Assembly (NCBI GenBank): GCA_020073465.1
Contig: JAIQFC010000003.1
Span: forward strand, 62,001-126,000
Source of the DNA: Terriglobia bacterium
GTDB taxonomy: Bacteria > Acidobacteriota > Terriglobia > Terriglobales > Acidobacteriaceae
Direction: 5' to 3'
Length of the DNA stretch: 64,000 nt
Part shown: positions 16,843 to 26,009 of the stretch, piece after piece
Numbering within the stretch: the first letter of the stretch is position 1
How the letters are laid out: the number at the start of each line of letters is the position of its first letter
Position numbers and translations under genes: made by a program
Notes under the pieces: model-generated
The model's database searches: none
What the model was told of the DNA's origin: nothing
The model's input: the letters and a program-made list of their open reading frames with translations, nothing else

Positions 16843-17225
16843 AGTTTGCCCGTCAGCACTGGAACAACATGCTCCTTTACCTGATCGGGCGTGAAAGGCT
16901 TGCGAATATAGCCGCGGGCTCCTGCCGAAAGCGCCTGCACAACGTGGGCTTCGCTGCCTTCGGTGGTAATCATCACGACTGGCGTGTCCTTGGCAATGTC
17001 CAGGAGTGACAATTGCTTTACGAACTCCAGACCATCCATGACCGGCATGTTGATGTCACAGAGAACGAGATCGACTGTATGTTCCTTGAGAGCCCCGAGG
17101 GCCTCGGCGCCGTTGGCAGCTTCGAAAACTTGGGAGATGCCGATGCCAGCCTGGCGCAGGGATCGCTCCACGATCTTTCGCATGACCGAGGAATCGTCAA
17201 CGATGAGGGCGCGTATGTTATCCAT
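16839..17225 (-). CDS. cheY: Chemotaxis response regulator CheY
   Basis: Single-domain response regulator of 128 aa that binds the flagellar switch when phosphorylated. The acidic pair Asp10/Asp11 (LIVDDSSVMRKI), phospho-acceptor Asp57 (LCDINMPVMDGLEF), switch threonines in VMITTEGS and the lysine in GYIRKPFTPDQV are all present. It lies in the switch/export operon upstream of cheX. Confidence 0.95.
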   Translation of the reverse strand: MDNIRALIVDDSSVMRKIVERSLRQAGIGISQVFEAANGAEALGALKEHTVDLVLCDINMPVMDGLEFVKQLSLLDIAKDTPVVMITTEGSEAHVVQALSAGARGYIRKPFTPDQVKEHVVPVLTGKL

Positions 17226-17312
17226 CTTTCCAGCCAGTCCTCGTCGGGACAGTCTTGGCCGGGATCGTCAAGATGCCCACCGGTGGACTATCGGCAGAAA
17301 CGGCAGAGGACT

Positions 17313-18233
17313 TTACGAGGCGGGGAGGGCAGAGGCGGAGGGCGGAGAAACGGAAAAGCGCTCCACGTCCTCGGGGACGATACGGAAGATCAGGTTCAAT
17401 GCCGTTGGCGCCGTACGTTCTAACCTGACCCAAATGCAGGAGCCGCAAAGCGCGATACGGATTTCAGAAGCCGCCACTTTGGTGGCGTAGCTGCGAATGA
17501 TGCGGGCAAATTCGAGCGCGTCGGCTACTCGATCGAATACGATCTCGGTCCGCCGGCGCTGTTCGCTGATTGCGGCCAGGCTGCTGCGGAGGACGTCCTG
17601 GCTGCACAGGCAGGCTTGGGTATGGCAGTCGAGCATGCGCTCAATGGCGTAGAGGACCGAATAATCGATGCCTTCGCCAAACGCGATGTGAAGGGTCGAA
17701 GTCGCTTCCACGAAGTCGACGGGGATCATGCGGAAGGAGTCGAGCAACGGTGTGGGAATGTCCGGAACACGGCTCGAGACGAGGGGGGCAGGGTGGATTC
17801 GCAGCACGGGACAGGACCACTGCCGGGCGAGCGCAGCCACAACCTGTTGCTCGGTGGCGAATCCGAGGCTCTGCAGCCATTCTCCAATCCTGCCGTGCCC
17901 CGCAGACTTTTGTGCGTCCAGCGCAATGCGTAGTTGAGCCGCCGTGAGCTGCTGCCGCGAAAGCAATAGCAGACCCAGCGGGATGCGATGCTGAGTTGCT
18001 TTGGGCCGGAAGGCGGGCTGCAGTTGTGCGAGCGTTTCCCTTAGCGCGCGTTCGAGACACTCCGCCATGCAATACCACGAGCCATGCATCCGGATTCCTG
18101 CGGTCCGGCCGCGCACTCGCCGCCAGGCACTCTGGGAAGCGCAGTCGCGGTAGCCACAGCGCGGCGCAAGCCTCCGCCAGAAGTGGCCCCATACCAGACT
18201 CCACGAAGCGGGATGGAAAACAGCAGCTCCCAT
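17313..18233 (-). CDS. MshEN/GspE N-terminal-like protein with cysteine motif
   Basis: A protein of about 306 aa with no ATPase domain. Near the N-terminus four cysteines (CGYRDC and WYCMAEC, about residues 26-59) suggest a zinc-binding element. Two tandem GspE-N/MshEN-like helices follow, at about 84-108 (IPLGLLLLSRQQLTAAQL) and 115-138 (RIGEWLQSLGFATEQQVVAA). In MshE such paired motifs bind cyclic di-GMP. A second domain of unknown type ends the protein. The ATG at 18233 is preferred to the TTG at 18242 used in the ORF track. It sits between the fliN/Y-like gene and cheY, suggesting a role at the switch; that is inference. Confidence 0.62.
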   Translation of the reverse strand: MGAAVFHPASWSLVWGHFWRRLAPRCGYRDCASQSAWRRVRGRTAGIRMHGSWYCMAECLERALRETLAQLQPAFRPKATQHRIPLGLLLLSRQQLTAAQLRIALDAQKSAGHGRIGEWLQSLGFATEQQVVAALARQWSCPVLRIHPAPLVSSRVPDIPTPLLDSFRMIPVDFVEATSTLHIAFGEGIDYSVLYAIERMLDCHTQACLCSQDVLRSSLAAISEQRRRTEIVFDRVADALEFARIIRSYATKVAASEIRIALCGSCIWVRLERTAPTALNLIFRIVPEDVERFSVSPPSASALPAS

Positions 18234-18242
18234 AGTGTCCAA

Positions 18243-19082
18243 CTACACAGATCCCGGAGGCGCAACTTCGGTTACGCGCAATCCGTAATTGCCGTCCATG
18301 ACGACAACCTCTCCCCTGGCCAGGAGCCTGCCGTCAAGCAGCACGTCGACCGGTTCGTGTACCTGGCGGTCGAGTTCGATGACTGCTCCCGGACAAAGCT
18401 CCAGAACGTCGCGCAGCAGAAGGTTGCGGCCACCAAAGCGAAGAGTAAGCGCCAGCTCAACATCCATGAGCAACTCGAGCTTGGCTTCATTGTCCTGGGG
18501 CCCGGATGCAATGGCGGGGGTGGTGGCCTCCTGGGATTCCGCCGCCTCGGCTCGGACAGCGCGCAGTGCGGCCACCAGGGCAGCACTCAGGTGGAGTTCG
18601 AGGAGCATGGTGGCAGGTACGTCGCCTCCGGAACGCACCCAGGAGGTCGAGGAAGGCGGCCACGAAGGGGGACCGGAGGCTGCATCCAGCCGCAGTTGAA
18701 CTTCGCCCCACGCATCTTTCAGGGACGTGGCTACAATCCCGGCAACCTGGCGCAAGCACTCGAGAATGGCTTCGCGATGCTGGGGCGTGAGTTCCGCATC
18801 GGGGGCGGCGGGCTCACTCATGAAGGTCTGAGCCGCGCGCAGGGCCGAGACAGGATCGAGGCGCAGACTCATTTCCCCGCGCAGCCCGCCTGCGCAGGTA
18901 CAGAGAATCCAAAAATCGCGCTCGCTCACGGGCGTCGCCTCAGCCGGCGCTTCGGTAAGCAGGGCACAGGGAACCACAAAGCCTGCGATCTGCCCCAGCA
19001 CTTGCGAGAAGCTGTCAACCCAGTTCTGAATCAATGAGACGACCGCTTCCGGTCGAACCACCGCCGCTGCAGCTTCACTCAT
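18243..19082 (-). CDS. fliN: Flagellar switch protein FliN/FliY-like
   Basis: C-ring component. The start is the ATG at 19082 (MSEAAAAVVRPEAVV), preceded by AAGGAGA and overlapping the fliM stop by four bases; the product is 279 aa. Residues ~200-275 form a SpoA (FliN C-terminal) domain (LLMDVELALTLRFGGRNLLL and PVDVLLDGRLLARGEVVVMDG). The N-terminal ~120 residues resemble a CheC-like fold (LECLRQVAGIVATSL) but lack its Asn, so no phosphatase activity is expected. A second, short FliN is encoded at 26328. This longer one may be the FliY-like variant. Confidence 0.85.
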   Translation of the reverse strand: MSEAAAAVVRPEAVVSLIQNWVDSFSQVLGQIAGFVVPCALLTEAPAEATPVSERDFWILCTCAGGLRGEMSLRLDPVSALRAAQTFMSEPAAPDAELTPQHREAILECLRQVAGIVATSLKDAWGEVQLRLDAASGPPSWPPSSTSWVRSGGDVPATMLLELHLSAALVAALRAVRAEAAESQEATTPAIASGPQDNEAKLELLMDVELALTLRFGGRNLLLRDVLELCPGAVIELDRQVHEPVDVLLDGRLLARGEVVVMDGNYGLRVTEVAPPGSV

Positions 19083-20074
19083 AGTGTCGGGTTCTCCTTG
19101 ATTTGCGCTTCTGCCGATTCCAGGCGCGATTCGAGCACCTTCGCGGCGCGCAGGTTGCGGCACCGTGCGGGGATGGCGCGGAAGATTTCGAGACCCGCGA
19201 CCAGCAGGGACGCGGGTTTGGCGGAACTGCGCGAAAACGAGAGCAACTTCCCGGGCGCGAGGTCGGTCAGCTTTCCAATTGCGCTGTTCAGGCCTGTGGC
19301 TCCCAGTTCCACGCGGAAGGGGCAGTCCAGCAACCGGCGCACGAGGCGCTGCCGGGAGTCGGCCTGACCGCGCGGACGGCGGTAACTCCAGTCCGCGGAG
19401 ATTTTCCGCAGCAGGGCATTCGACACCGCGGCCGGCACGGCCAGATTCAATCCCCCCCGCACGTCCGACATGTTGATCTCGAAGCTCAGGCAGAAACTCT
19501 TCTCCTCGGGAGGCATCAGGCGATTCGCCGCTCCCTCCTCCAGACGCTCATCGAAGGAAACCACCAGGGACAGAGCCTGCCAGGCCGCGCCCAGTTCGCG
19601 GAAGACGATGCGCGCCACACTCTCGAGAATCTGCTCCTCGATCTGAGTGATTTGCCGGGCCGCGATGGTGCCCTTGCCTTCGCCGCCCAGCAGCACATCG
19701 ACGACGGGAAACGCCACTTTGAGATCGAGCTGCAGCAGGCCACTCATGCCCATGGGCTCCAGCCGGCAGGAAGCAAGATAGGTGGTCTCGGGAACGCGTT
19801 GCAGAAATTCGCGGTAGGTAAGGTTCTCGGCCGACACCAGCGTGGCGGCAAAGGCCACGCGCAGGTACGCACCGAGGGCGTGCGTGAGGTTACGGGCAAA
19901 AGCTTCGTGCAGCACGGTGATGGCATGCAATTGCTCGCGCCCGATCACGCCGGCACGGCGCGCATCCCAGGTCTCGATCCGGGGCTGGTCGGCGGGAGGC
20001 AGATCGAGCCGCCCCCCGGCGCGGGCCGCCTTCACCAGAGCATCAATCTCTTCCTGATTCAGCAGTCGCTGCAT
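19079..20074 (-). CDS. fliM: Flagellar motor switch protein FliM
   Basis: FliM is the C-ring subunit that binds CheY-P and connects FliG to FliN. The 331-aa protein starts MQRLLNQEEIDALVKAA, which carries the CheY-binding N-terminal motif. The CheC-like middle domain follows (LHEAFARNLTHALGAYLRV, VVDVLLGGEGKG, ITQIEEQILESVARIV). A C-terminal SpoA domain is present around LLDCPFRVELG. It lies 12 bases after fliA and overlaps the fliN/Y-like gene. Confidence 0.94.
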   Translation of the reverse strand: MQRLLNQEEIDALVKAARAGGRLDLPPADQPRIETWDARRAGVIGREQLHAITVLHEAFARNLTHALGAYLRVAFAATLVSAENLTYREFLQRVPETTYLASCRLEPMGMSGLLQLDLKVAFPVVDVLLGGEGKGTIAARQITQIEEQILESVARIVFRELGAAWQALSLVVSFDERLEEGAANRLMPPEEKSFCLSFEINMSDVRGGLNLAVPAAVSNALLRKISADWSYRRPRGQADSRQRLVRRLLDCPFRVELGATGLNSAIGKLTDLAPGKLLSFSRSSAKPASLLVAGLEIFRAIPARCRNLRAAKVLESRLESAEAQIKENPTL

Positions 20075-20086
20075 CGCGTGTGTCCT

Positions 20087-20878
20087 TTACTCCGCACCCT
20101 GCGCAGCGGCACGGGCCAGGCCGCTGCCTCCGGCACCCGTCAGTTCCTCAAGACGCGCCCGCAAGCGCACCACCGCGAGCGAATGGATCTGCGAGACCCG
20201 CGACTCGCCGATCCCGAGAACCGCCCCCACTTCCTTCATGGTGAGCTCCTCGAAGTAGTACAGCGCCAGCACCTGCTGCTCCTTCTCGGGCAGTTCGGCG
20301 ATGACGCGGGCAAGAAGCTCCTTCATCTCCGAGCGCAGGCAGCGGAAGAACGGCGTGTCTTCCGGCGCGCTGGGGAGATAGTCGCAGAGATCTTCCTCCT
20401 TGCCGTCCCAGGGCGACTCGATGCGCAAGCTGCCGATTTCGAGGCTGTCGAGCTCGCCCAGCAGCAGCTGAAACTCCTTCAGCCCAAGACCCAGTTCCGC
20501 CGCCACTTCGTTCTCGGTGGGGGCGCGGCTGAGCTCCAGACTGAGCTTGCGATGCGCCTCCTCCACCTTGCGCGCCTTGCGCCGCAGCTCGCGCGGGCCC
20601 CAGTCCATCTCGCGGAGGCTGTCGAGAATCGCGCCCCGGATGCGGAACTTGGCGTAGGAACCGAACTGCACATGCTTGGAGCGATCAAACTTGTTGAGCG
20701 CGTCAATCAAGCCGATCACGCCGGCATGCACCAGGTCTTCGAGCGGCACATGGCGGGGCAGCCGTTCGTGAATGCGCCGGGCAAGATAGCGCACCTGGGG
20801 GAGTTGCTCGAGCAGGATGCGGTCCCGCTCCCCGTTGTCCTGCCACGCGGTATAGGCTTGCGCTGTATTACGGCTCAT
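20087..20878 (-). CDS. fliA: RNA polymerase sigma factor FliA (sigma28)
   Basis: Sigma factor for late flagellar genes. I take the ATG at 20878 (MSRNTAQAYTAWQD), giving 263 aa; the upstream 16 residues in the track lack support. Region 2 has LPRHVPLEDLVHAGVIGLIDALNKFD and KFRIRGAILDSLREMDW. Region 3 has APTENEVAAELGL. Region 4 has the helix-turn-helix LTMKEVGAVLGIGESRVSQIHS. Matching promoters stand before fliC and flgM in this window, and its antagonist flgM is also here. It follows flhA after 88 bases. Confidence 0.95.
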   Translation of the reverse strand: MSRNTAQAYTAWQDNGERDRILLEQLPQVRYLARRIHERLPRHVPLEDLVHAGVIGLIDALNKFDRSKHVQFGSYAKFRIRGAILDSLREMDWGPRELRRKARKVEEAHRKLSLELSRAPTENEVAAELGLGLKEFQLLLGELDSLEIGSLRIESPWDGKEEDLCDYLPSAPEDTPFFRCLRSEMKELLARVIAELPEKEQQVLALYYFEELTMKEVGAVLGIGESRVSQIHSLAVVRLRARLEELTGAGGSGLARAAAQGAE

Positions 20879-20966
20879 GGCTGGCTTTCTCACTTCCGTC
20901 TTCCGTGTTCTGGTGCGGCTTCTCATCCATTGGTTCTCTTCAGTCGTGCCGTGGTTAAGGCTGTTC

Positions 20967-23036
20967 TCATCGCAGGACTCCCAGGGACTGCACTTCGATC
21001 ACCGGAGGCACTTCCAGCGGAGAGAGCACCACCAGCTTGGGCAAGAACGGCTCAAGCAGCCGCTTCAGGTGATATCGCGCCGGGGTGGCGCACAGCAGCA
21101 CGGGACTGGCCACCGCCACTTGCTCGCCGGCCAGGTGCCGCAAGCCGTCGAGAATCCGGCGGGCAAACGGCGGCTGCAGGCCCGGCGTGCCCGCGGGCGG
21201 AGGCTGCGCGCCGAAGGAGCGTCCCAGTTCCTCTTCGAGGACATGATCGAGTGTGACCACGCGCAGGCCGCCGCTGTCGCTGAGCAGCGGCCGGACCAGG
21301 GCGCGTCCGAGAGCCTGCCGAGCAGCCTCGACCAGCAGCACCGGGTTCCTGGTGGCCGGGGTGGTGTCAATCAGGGTCTCGAGAATCGCCGGCAGATCGC
21401 GAATCGACACCTGCTCCCGCAAAAGCTGCTGCAGAACCTTCTGCACTTCTCCAAGACTGAGAATTTTCGGCACCAGCTCTTCGACCAGCTTGGGATGACT
21501 CTCCGCCAATCGGTCGAGCAGCCGCTTGACCTCCTGGCGGCTGAGCAACTCGTGAGCATGCTGTTTCACGACCTCGGCCAGATGCGTAGCCAACACCGAG
21601 GTCTGATCGACCACGGCATAGCCGGAAGCCAGCGCCTGATTCTGCAGGCCCGCGGGAATCCAGAGCGCGGACACGCCGAACGCAGGTTCCTTCGTGGGCG
21701 TGCCGGGGAGCGGCCGCGGGGCGCCCTCGGAGCTGATGGCCATCAGCTGGTCCTGGAACATCTCCCAACGCGCGACCTCCACGCCGCGCAGGGCGATGAC
21801 ATACTCGCGTGGTTTGAGGCGCACGTTGTCGGTGATGTGCACGGGCGGCACAATAAATCCCAGCTGCTGGGCCAGGTTCTGACGCAGCGCCCGCACCCGG
21901 GCCAGAAGCTGCCCCCCCTGGTTCTGATCGACCAGAGGGACAAGGCTGTAGCCCACCTCCAGGCTGAGTTCATCGAGCTTCAGCAAGTCCTCAACACTTT
22001 CCTTGGCGGGTTTCTTTTCCGCAGCGGGCGCCGTCGCCTCGGCCGCGAGTTTCGGAGCGCGCCAGCCTAGAAACGCAGTTCCCGCAGCCAGCAGGAAGAA
22101 CGAGAACTTGGGCAGACCGGGAATGGCGGCGAGCGAGAGCATGACCCCGGCCGCGATCCACAGCGTCCGGCGCCGCGACAGCACCTGGCGGCCGACATCG
22201 ACGGAGAGCGAAGCGTCGGAGGTAGCGCGGGTCACGACCATGCCTCCCGCCATCGAAACCAGAAGCGAAGGAATCATGGTGACCAGTCCGTCGCCGACGG
22301 TCAGCACCGTGTAGGTCTTCAGTGCCTCGCGGAAGGGGATATCGAGCTGGAAGACTCCGATGAGGAATCCGGCGATGATATTGATGGCAGTAATAAGGAT
22401 GGTGGCGATGGCGTCACGCTGGTTGAAGCGGGCCGCACCGTCCATCGCGCCGTAAAATTCGGCGTCATGCGCGATCTGTTCCCGCCGGGTCCGGGCCTGG
22501 ACCTCATTGATCAGCCCGGCATTCAGGTCGGCATCGATTGCCATCTGCTTGCCGGGCATGGCGTCGAGGGTGAAGCGCGCGGTGACTTCCGCGGTACGCA
22601 CGGCGCCGTGCGCGACCACGATGTACTGGATGGCAATCAGGGCCACGAAGATCACGAAACCGACCACGTAGTTGCCGCCCACCACAAACTGGCCGAAGGC
22701 TTCGATTACGCGTCCGGCGGCGGATACGCCTTCATTGCCATGCAAAAGAATCCGCCGGCTCGAAGCCAGGTTCAGCGACAGCCGGAACAAGGTCAGCAGC
22801 AGCAGCAAGCTGGGAAAAACCGAGAACTGGGCCGGGCGGAGGATCTGGATGGCGGACAGCAGCACCAGGATCGAAGCCGTGATGCTCATCGCCAGCAGCA
22901 CGTCGAGCAGGATGCTGGGCAGGGGAACCAGCATCACAAAGATCAGGCCAACAGCGGCCAGGGGCATCATCCATTCCGTGACTGTGCCCTTGGGGCGGGT
23001 TGCAGAGCTGGAGGTGTCGGCAAGGGTCGCGGCCAT
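20967..23036 (-). CDS. flhA: Flagellar export protein FlhA
   Basis: Major inner-membrane subunit of the flagellar type III export gate. The 689-aa protein has about eight transmembrane helices in residues ~25-320. The family FHIPEP region lies in the first cytoplasmic loop (DAMPGKQMAIDADLNAGLI, RTRREQIAHDAEFYGAMDG). The cytoplasmic domain at ~350-689 receives substrates and chaperones (ALRGVEVARWEMFQDQLMAI, EVQKVLQQLLREQVSIRDL). It lies three bases after flhB. Confidence 0.97.
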   Translation of the reverse strand: MAATLADTSSSATRPKGTVTEWMMPLAAVGLIFVMLVPLPSILLDVLLAMSITASILVLLSAIQILRPAQFSVFPSLLLLLTLFRLSLNLASSRRILLHGNEGVSAAGRVIEAFGQFVVGGNYVVGFVIFVALIAIQYIVVAHGAVRTAEVTARFTLDAMPGKQMAIDADLNAGLINEVQARTRREQIAHDAEFYGAMDGAARFNQRDAIATILITAINIIAGFLIGVFQLDIPFREALKTYTVLTVGDGLVTMIPSLLVSMAGGMVVTRATSDASLSVDVGRQVLSRRRTLWIAAGVMLSLAAIPGLPKFSFFLLAAGTAFLGWRAPKLAAEATAPAAEKKPAKESVEDLLKLDELSLEVGYSLVPLVDQNQGGQLLARVRALRQNLAQQLGFIVPPVHITDNVRLKPREYVIALRGVEVARWEMFQDQLMAISSEGAPRPLPGTPTKEPAFGVSALWIPAGLQNQALASGYAVVDQTSVLATHLAEVVKQHAHELLSRQEVKRLLDRLAESHPKLVEELVPKILSLGEVQKVLQQLLREQVSIRDLPAILETLIDTTPATRNPVLLVEAARQALGRALVRPLLSDSGGLRVVTLDHVLEEELGRSFGAQPPPAGTPGLQPPFARRILDGLRHLAGEQVAVASPVLLCATPARYHLKRLLEPFLPKLVVLSPLEVPPVIEVQSLGVLR

Positions 23037-23039
23037 CGC

Positions 23040-24122
23040 CTAGATTCTCCCTTCGGCCGGCGAGGGCGCCGCCTGGGCTTGCGAGGCGCGCGCCTCGGCC
23101 CGCCAGATGGCGGCTAGGATCTCCGCCACCACGGCGTACAGTTTGGGCGGAATGGACTGCCCGATTTCGACGGCCCGGTAGAGGGCGTGCGCCAGCGGCG
23201 GATTCTCGACCACGGGAATCTCATGCCAGCGCGCAACTTCCTTGATCTGGGCCGCGAGCAGGTTCCGGCCCTTGGCCACGACCACCGGCGCATCCATGTC
23301 GATGCGATACTCGAGGGCAACGGCAAACTCGGTGGGGTTGGTGATGACGACCGCGGCTCGCTCGACATCCTTCAGCATGCGACGGCGCCGCGCCTGGCGC
23401 TGCAGTCGCCGGATGCGCCCTTTGACCGCCGGGTTCCCTTCCGTCTCCTTGAACTCGTCGCGCAAGTCCTGACGGCTCATCTTCAGTTCGTTCTCGTGTT
23501 TCCAGCGCTCCAGCAGGTAGTCGCCCGCCGACCACGCCAGCAGCGCCAGCGAGGCCTTCCAGGCCACTTCAAAGACGTGACCGGCGGCGAATGCTACGAG
23601 CCCGCTGCGGCCGAGGTGCAGCAATGCCGGCAAGCGAGTCCAGTCGCGCATCAGCATGGCGATGGCCAGTCCGACGATCGCGGCGGCGGGGAGCAGAGAC
23701 TTCAGCATGCGGCTCACGGCATTCAGGGAGAACAGCTGTTCCATCCGCGATGCCGGGCTGAGACGGTTCAGGTTGGGTGTGAGACCGGCCGGCGAGAAGA
23801 CCAGTCCTCCCTGCGCGATGCCGCTCAGCACGGCAGCGAGCCAACTCAAGCCGGCCGCCAGTGCGACCCCGCGAAACACCACCATGTCATTTCGCCAGGC
23901 GGGCAATAGCTGCTCCGGATGGCTGGCGGAGTTTTCGATCTCGTGCCGGAACAATCCCCGCCACTCGGCGGCGAAGACCGGCAACTGCCAGGCCAGCAGC
24001 ATCACCGCCGCCATCGCGCCTACGCCGGCAACCAGGTCACGGCTGCGTGCGACCTGTCCCTGCTCCCGCGCTTTCTGCCGGCGGCGCGGTGTGGCTTTTT
24101 CGGTCTTGTTCTGATCCGACAT
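23040..24122 (-). CDS. flhB: Flagellar export switch protein FlhB
   Basis: FlhB controls the switch from hook to filament export. The 360-aa protein starts MSDQNKTEKATPRRRQKAREQGQ, the usual FlhB N-terminus, followed by four membrane helices to about residue 210. The cytoplasmic domain holds the self-cleavage site as NPTEFAVALEYR. The common form is NPTH; cleavage falls between Asn and Pro, both kept here. A polar tail of about 20 residues ends the protein. It is flanked by fliR and flhA. Confidence 0.95.
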   Translation of the reverse strand: MSDQNKTEKATPRRRQKAREQGQVARSRDLVAGVGAMAAVMLLAWQLPVFAAEWRGLFRHEIENSASHPEQLLPAWRNDMVVFRGVALAAGLSWLAAVLSGIAQGGLVFSPAGLTPNLNRLSPASRMEQLFSLNAVSRMLKSLLPAAAIVGLAIAMLMRDWTRLPALLHLGRSGLVAFAAGHVFEVAWKASLALLAWSAGDYLLERWKHENELKMSRQDLRDEFKETEGNPAVKGRIRRLQRQARRRRMLKDVERAAVVITNPTEFAVALEYRIDMDAPVVVAKGRNLLAAQIKEVARWHEIPVVENPPLAHALYRAVEIGQSIPPKLYAVVAEILAAIWRAEARASQAQAAPSPAEGRI

Positions 24123-24166
24123 TCGCTACTTTTCTGCCGATCCTCTCCCGTGACTGTTCCCCTCGA

Positions 24167-24937
24167 TCAATGCGCCAGATGCAGCAGGCGTTCTCCAAGC
24201 GACACCGCTTCCGAAAAACGCTGCGCAAAACTCTGTGGCCAATACGCCACCACCGCGATCAGCACCGCCAGCCCCAGCAGGTTCTTCACCGCCAGGCCAA
24301 TGAACAGGACGGGCAACTGCGGAGAAGCTTTGCCCAGAAACCCGAGCGCCGCGTCGGCCACCAGGGTGGCAACCAGCGAGGGTGCGGCAATCTGCACGCC
24401 CGCCAGAAAGATTCCAGCGCCGGCGTGCAGCAGGCCGCTGGTGGCAGGAAACGTCAGGGTCGCTGCTCCTGCGGGCAGGTAGCTGAAGCTCCTCACCAGG
24501 GCGCGCATCAGCCAGTGATGCACATCCAGATTCAAGAAAATCAGCAGCGCCGCCAGCCGGTGAAACTCGGACAGCACCGGGGTATCCGCCTGCGTCTGCG
24601 GATCGAACAGGGAGGCCAGAGAGTAGCCCATCTGCACTCCGAGGATCTGTCCCGCCATCAGGGGCGCTTCCATCAGAAAGTTGGCGGCCAGGCCCAGCAA
24701 CAACCCGATGGCAACTTCACTGAGTGCGATCCCGCCCCACTGCCACGGTGTCAGGGCGAGCTGCAGCGGACCGTGAAGCGGGTGGAGCACCATCGTCAGC
24801 AGCAGGGTCAACGCCGCCTTCACCGGCATCGGAATCGCGCTGCTTCCGAGAAACGGGCAAAACACCATCAGCCCGGAAACGCGCGCTCCGGTAAAGACCG
24901 CCGCGGCCAGCAACTGCTCGAGGTGTAGTCCGTCCAT
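24167..24937 (-). CDS. fliR: Flagellar export protein FliR
   Basis: Inner-membrane subunit of the export gate with FliP and FliQ. I prefer the ATG at 24937 (MDGLHLEQLLAAAVFTGARV), which matches the usual FliR N-terminus and gives 256 aa. An upstream GTG at 24970 overlaps the fliQ stop and remains possible. About six hydrophobic segments are visible, including LTLLLTMVLHPL, IALSEVAIGLLLGLAANFLMEA and the C-terminal LFIGLAVKNLLGLAVLIAVV. Confidence 0.92.
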   Translation of the reverse strand: MDGLHLEQLLAAAVFTGARVSGLMVFCPFLGSSAIPMPVKAALTLLLTMVLHPLHGPLQLALTPWQWGGIALSEVAIGLLLGLAANFLMEAPLMAGQILGVQMGYSLASLFDPQTQADTPVLSEFHRLAALLIFLNLDVHHWLMRALVRSFSYLPAGAATLTFPATSGLLHAGAGIFLAGVQIAAPSLVATLVADAALGFLGKASPQLPVLFIGLAVKNLLGLAVLIAVVAYWPQSFAQRFSEAVSLGERLLHLAH

Positions 24938-24966
24938 AAACCCTGCCGTCTTACGTGACGGCTCCT

Positions 24967-25236
24967 TCACTGCACAAACGGCCGGAAATCAGAAAATAGC
25001 TGCAGCGTGAACATGCCCAGGCGGCGGGCCATCCACGGCATCAGCAACAGCGCCGCCGCCGCCACGGCAAACAAGCGAGGCACCGTCGAGACCGTCGTTT
25101 CCTGCAGCGAGGTGAGCACCTGCACAATGTTGATCAACAGGCTGACCAGAGTCGCGACGATCAACAGCGGCGCGCCCATCCAGAGCGCGGTCTCGAGCGT
25201 GTGGCGCATGATGGCAACAACGTGTTCCGATCCCAT
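24967..25236 (-). CDS. fliQ: Flagellar export protein FliQ
   Basis: Small export-gate subunit of 89 aa with two transmembrane hairpin helices (GAPLLIVATLVSLLINIVQVL and LFAVAAAALLLMPWMARRL) joined by the conserved loop TSLQETTVSTVP. It lies 11 bases after fliP and before fliR, the standard P-Q-R order. Confidence 0.95.
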   Translation of the reverse strand: MGSEHVVAIMRHTLETALWMGAPLLIVATLVSLLINIVQVLTSLQETTVSTVPRLFAVAAAALLLMPWMARRLGMFTLQLFSDFRPFVQ

Positions 25237-25247
25237 CCCGTTTCTCC

Positions 25248-26009
25248 TCAGGCGAAGCTCTTCATCAGCGATCCCACCAGCAGGTGCCAGCCGTCGACCA
25301 TCACAAACAGCAGGATCTTCAGCGGCGTCGAGATCACAACCGGCGGCAGTTGCAGCATGCCGATGGAGGTCGTCACCGCCGCCACCACCAGATCAATCAC
25401 CAGAAAAGGCAGGAACAAGGCCGCCCCGATCTGAAATCCGGTCTTGAGTTCTGACAGAATGTAGGCTGGCACCACCACGCGCATGGGCAGATCCTCGGGC
25501 CGCGGCGGGGTCGGGGTCTGGGCCAGTTCGAGGAAGAGCGCGAGATCCTTTTCGCGGGCGTACTTGAGCATGAAGTGCCGCAAGGGCGGAGCTCCCCGCT
25601 CGACCGCGCTCAGCGCATCCACCCGACCCTGCTCGAAGGGCACGACCGCCGCCTGATAAATGGATGCCCCCACCGGCTGCATCAGGAAGTAGGTCAGGAC
25701 CAGCGAGAGCCCGATCAATGTCTGGTTGCTGGGCGCGGTCTGCGTGCCGAGTGCCTGGCGCAGGAAGTGGAAGACGATCAGCAACCGCGTGAAGGGAGTC
25801 AACGCCACCAGCAGCGCGGGCAACAGCGTCAGCAGCGTCAGCAGGACAACAATGTTCCAGGGTACCGAGCCGCTGGCTCCCCCCGGCGCGTTCCAGTTTA
25901 ATCCGGAAGCTTGATGCGGCCGGGCCACTCCGGCCCAGCCCACAGATGTAGCGCAGGCAAGCACCAGGCTGGTCATCACCATCCATCGCCGTGCGTGAGA
26001 CCAGATCAA
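25248..26009 (-). CDS. fliP: Flagellar export protein FliP
   Basis: Core export-gate subunit. The 253-aa precursor begins with a cleavable-type signal (MVMTSLVLACATSVGWAG), as in other FliP proteins. Four transmembrane segments follow. Family blocks are LLTLLTLLPALLVALTPFTRLLIVF, LGTQTAPSNQTLIGLSLVLTYFLM and VVPAYILSELKTGFQIGAAL. Its start overlaps the fliO stop by four bases. Confidence 0.95.
   Translation of the reverse strand: MIWSHARRWMVMTSLVLACATSVGWAGVARPHQASGLNWNAPGGASGSVPWNIVVLLTLLTLLPALLVALTPFTRLLIVFHFLRQALGTQTAPSNQTLIGLSLVLTYFLMQPVGASIYQAAVVPFEQGRVDALSAVERGAPPLRHFMLKYAREKDLALFLELAQTPTPPRPEDLPMRVVVPAYILSELKTGFQIGAALFLPFLVIDLVVAAVTTSIGMLQLPPVVISTPLKILLFVMVDGWHLLVGSLMKSFA

Noticed and set aside
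19103-21256. 717-aa plus-strand ORF opposite fliM and fliA
   Set aside because: Antisense shadow of confident genes with no recognisable domain.
20877-22070. 397-aa plus-strand ORF opposite flhA
   Set aside because: Antisense shadow; FlhA motifs are unambiguous.
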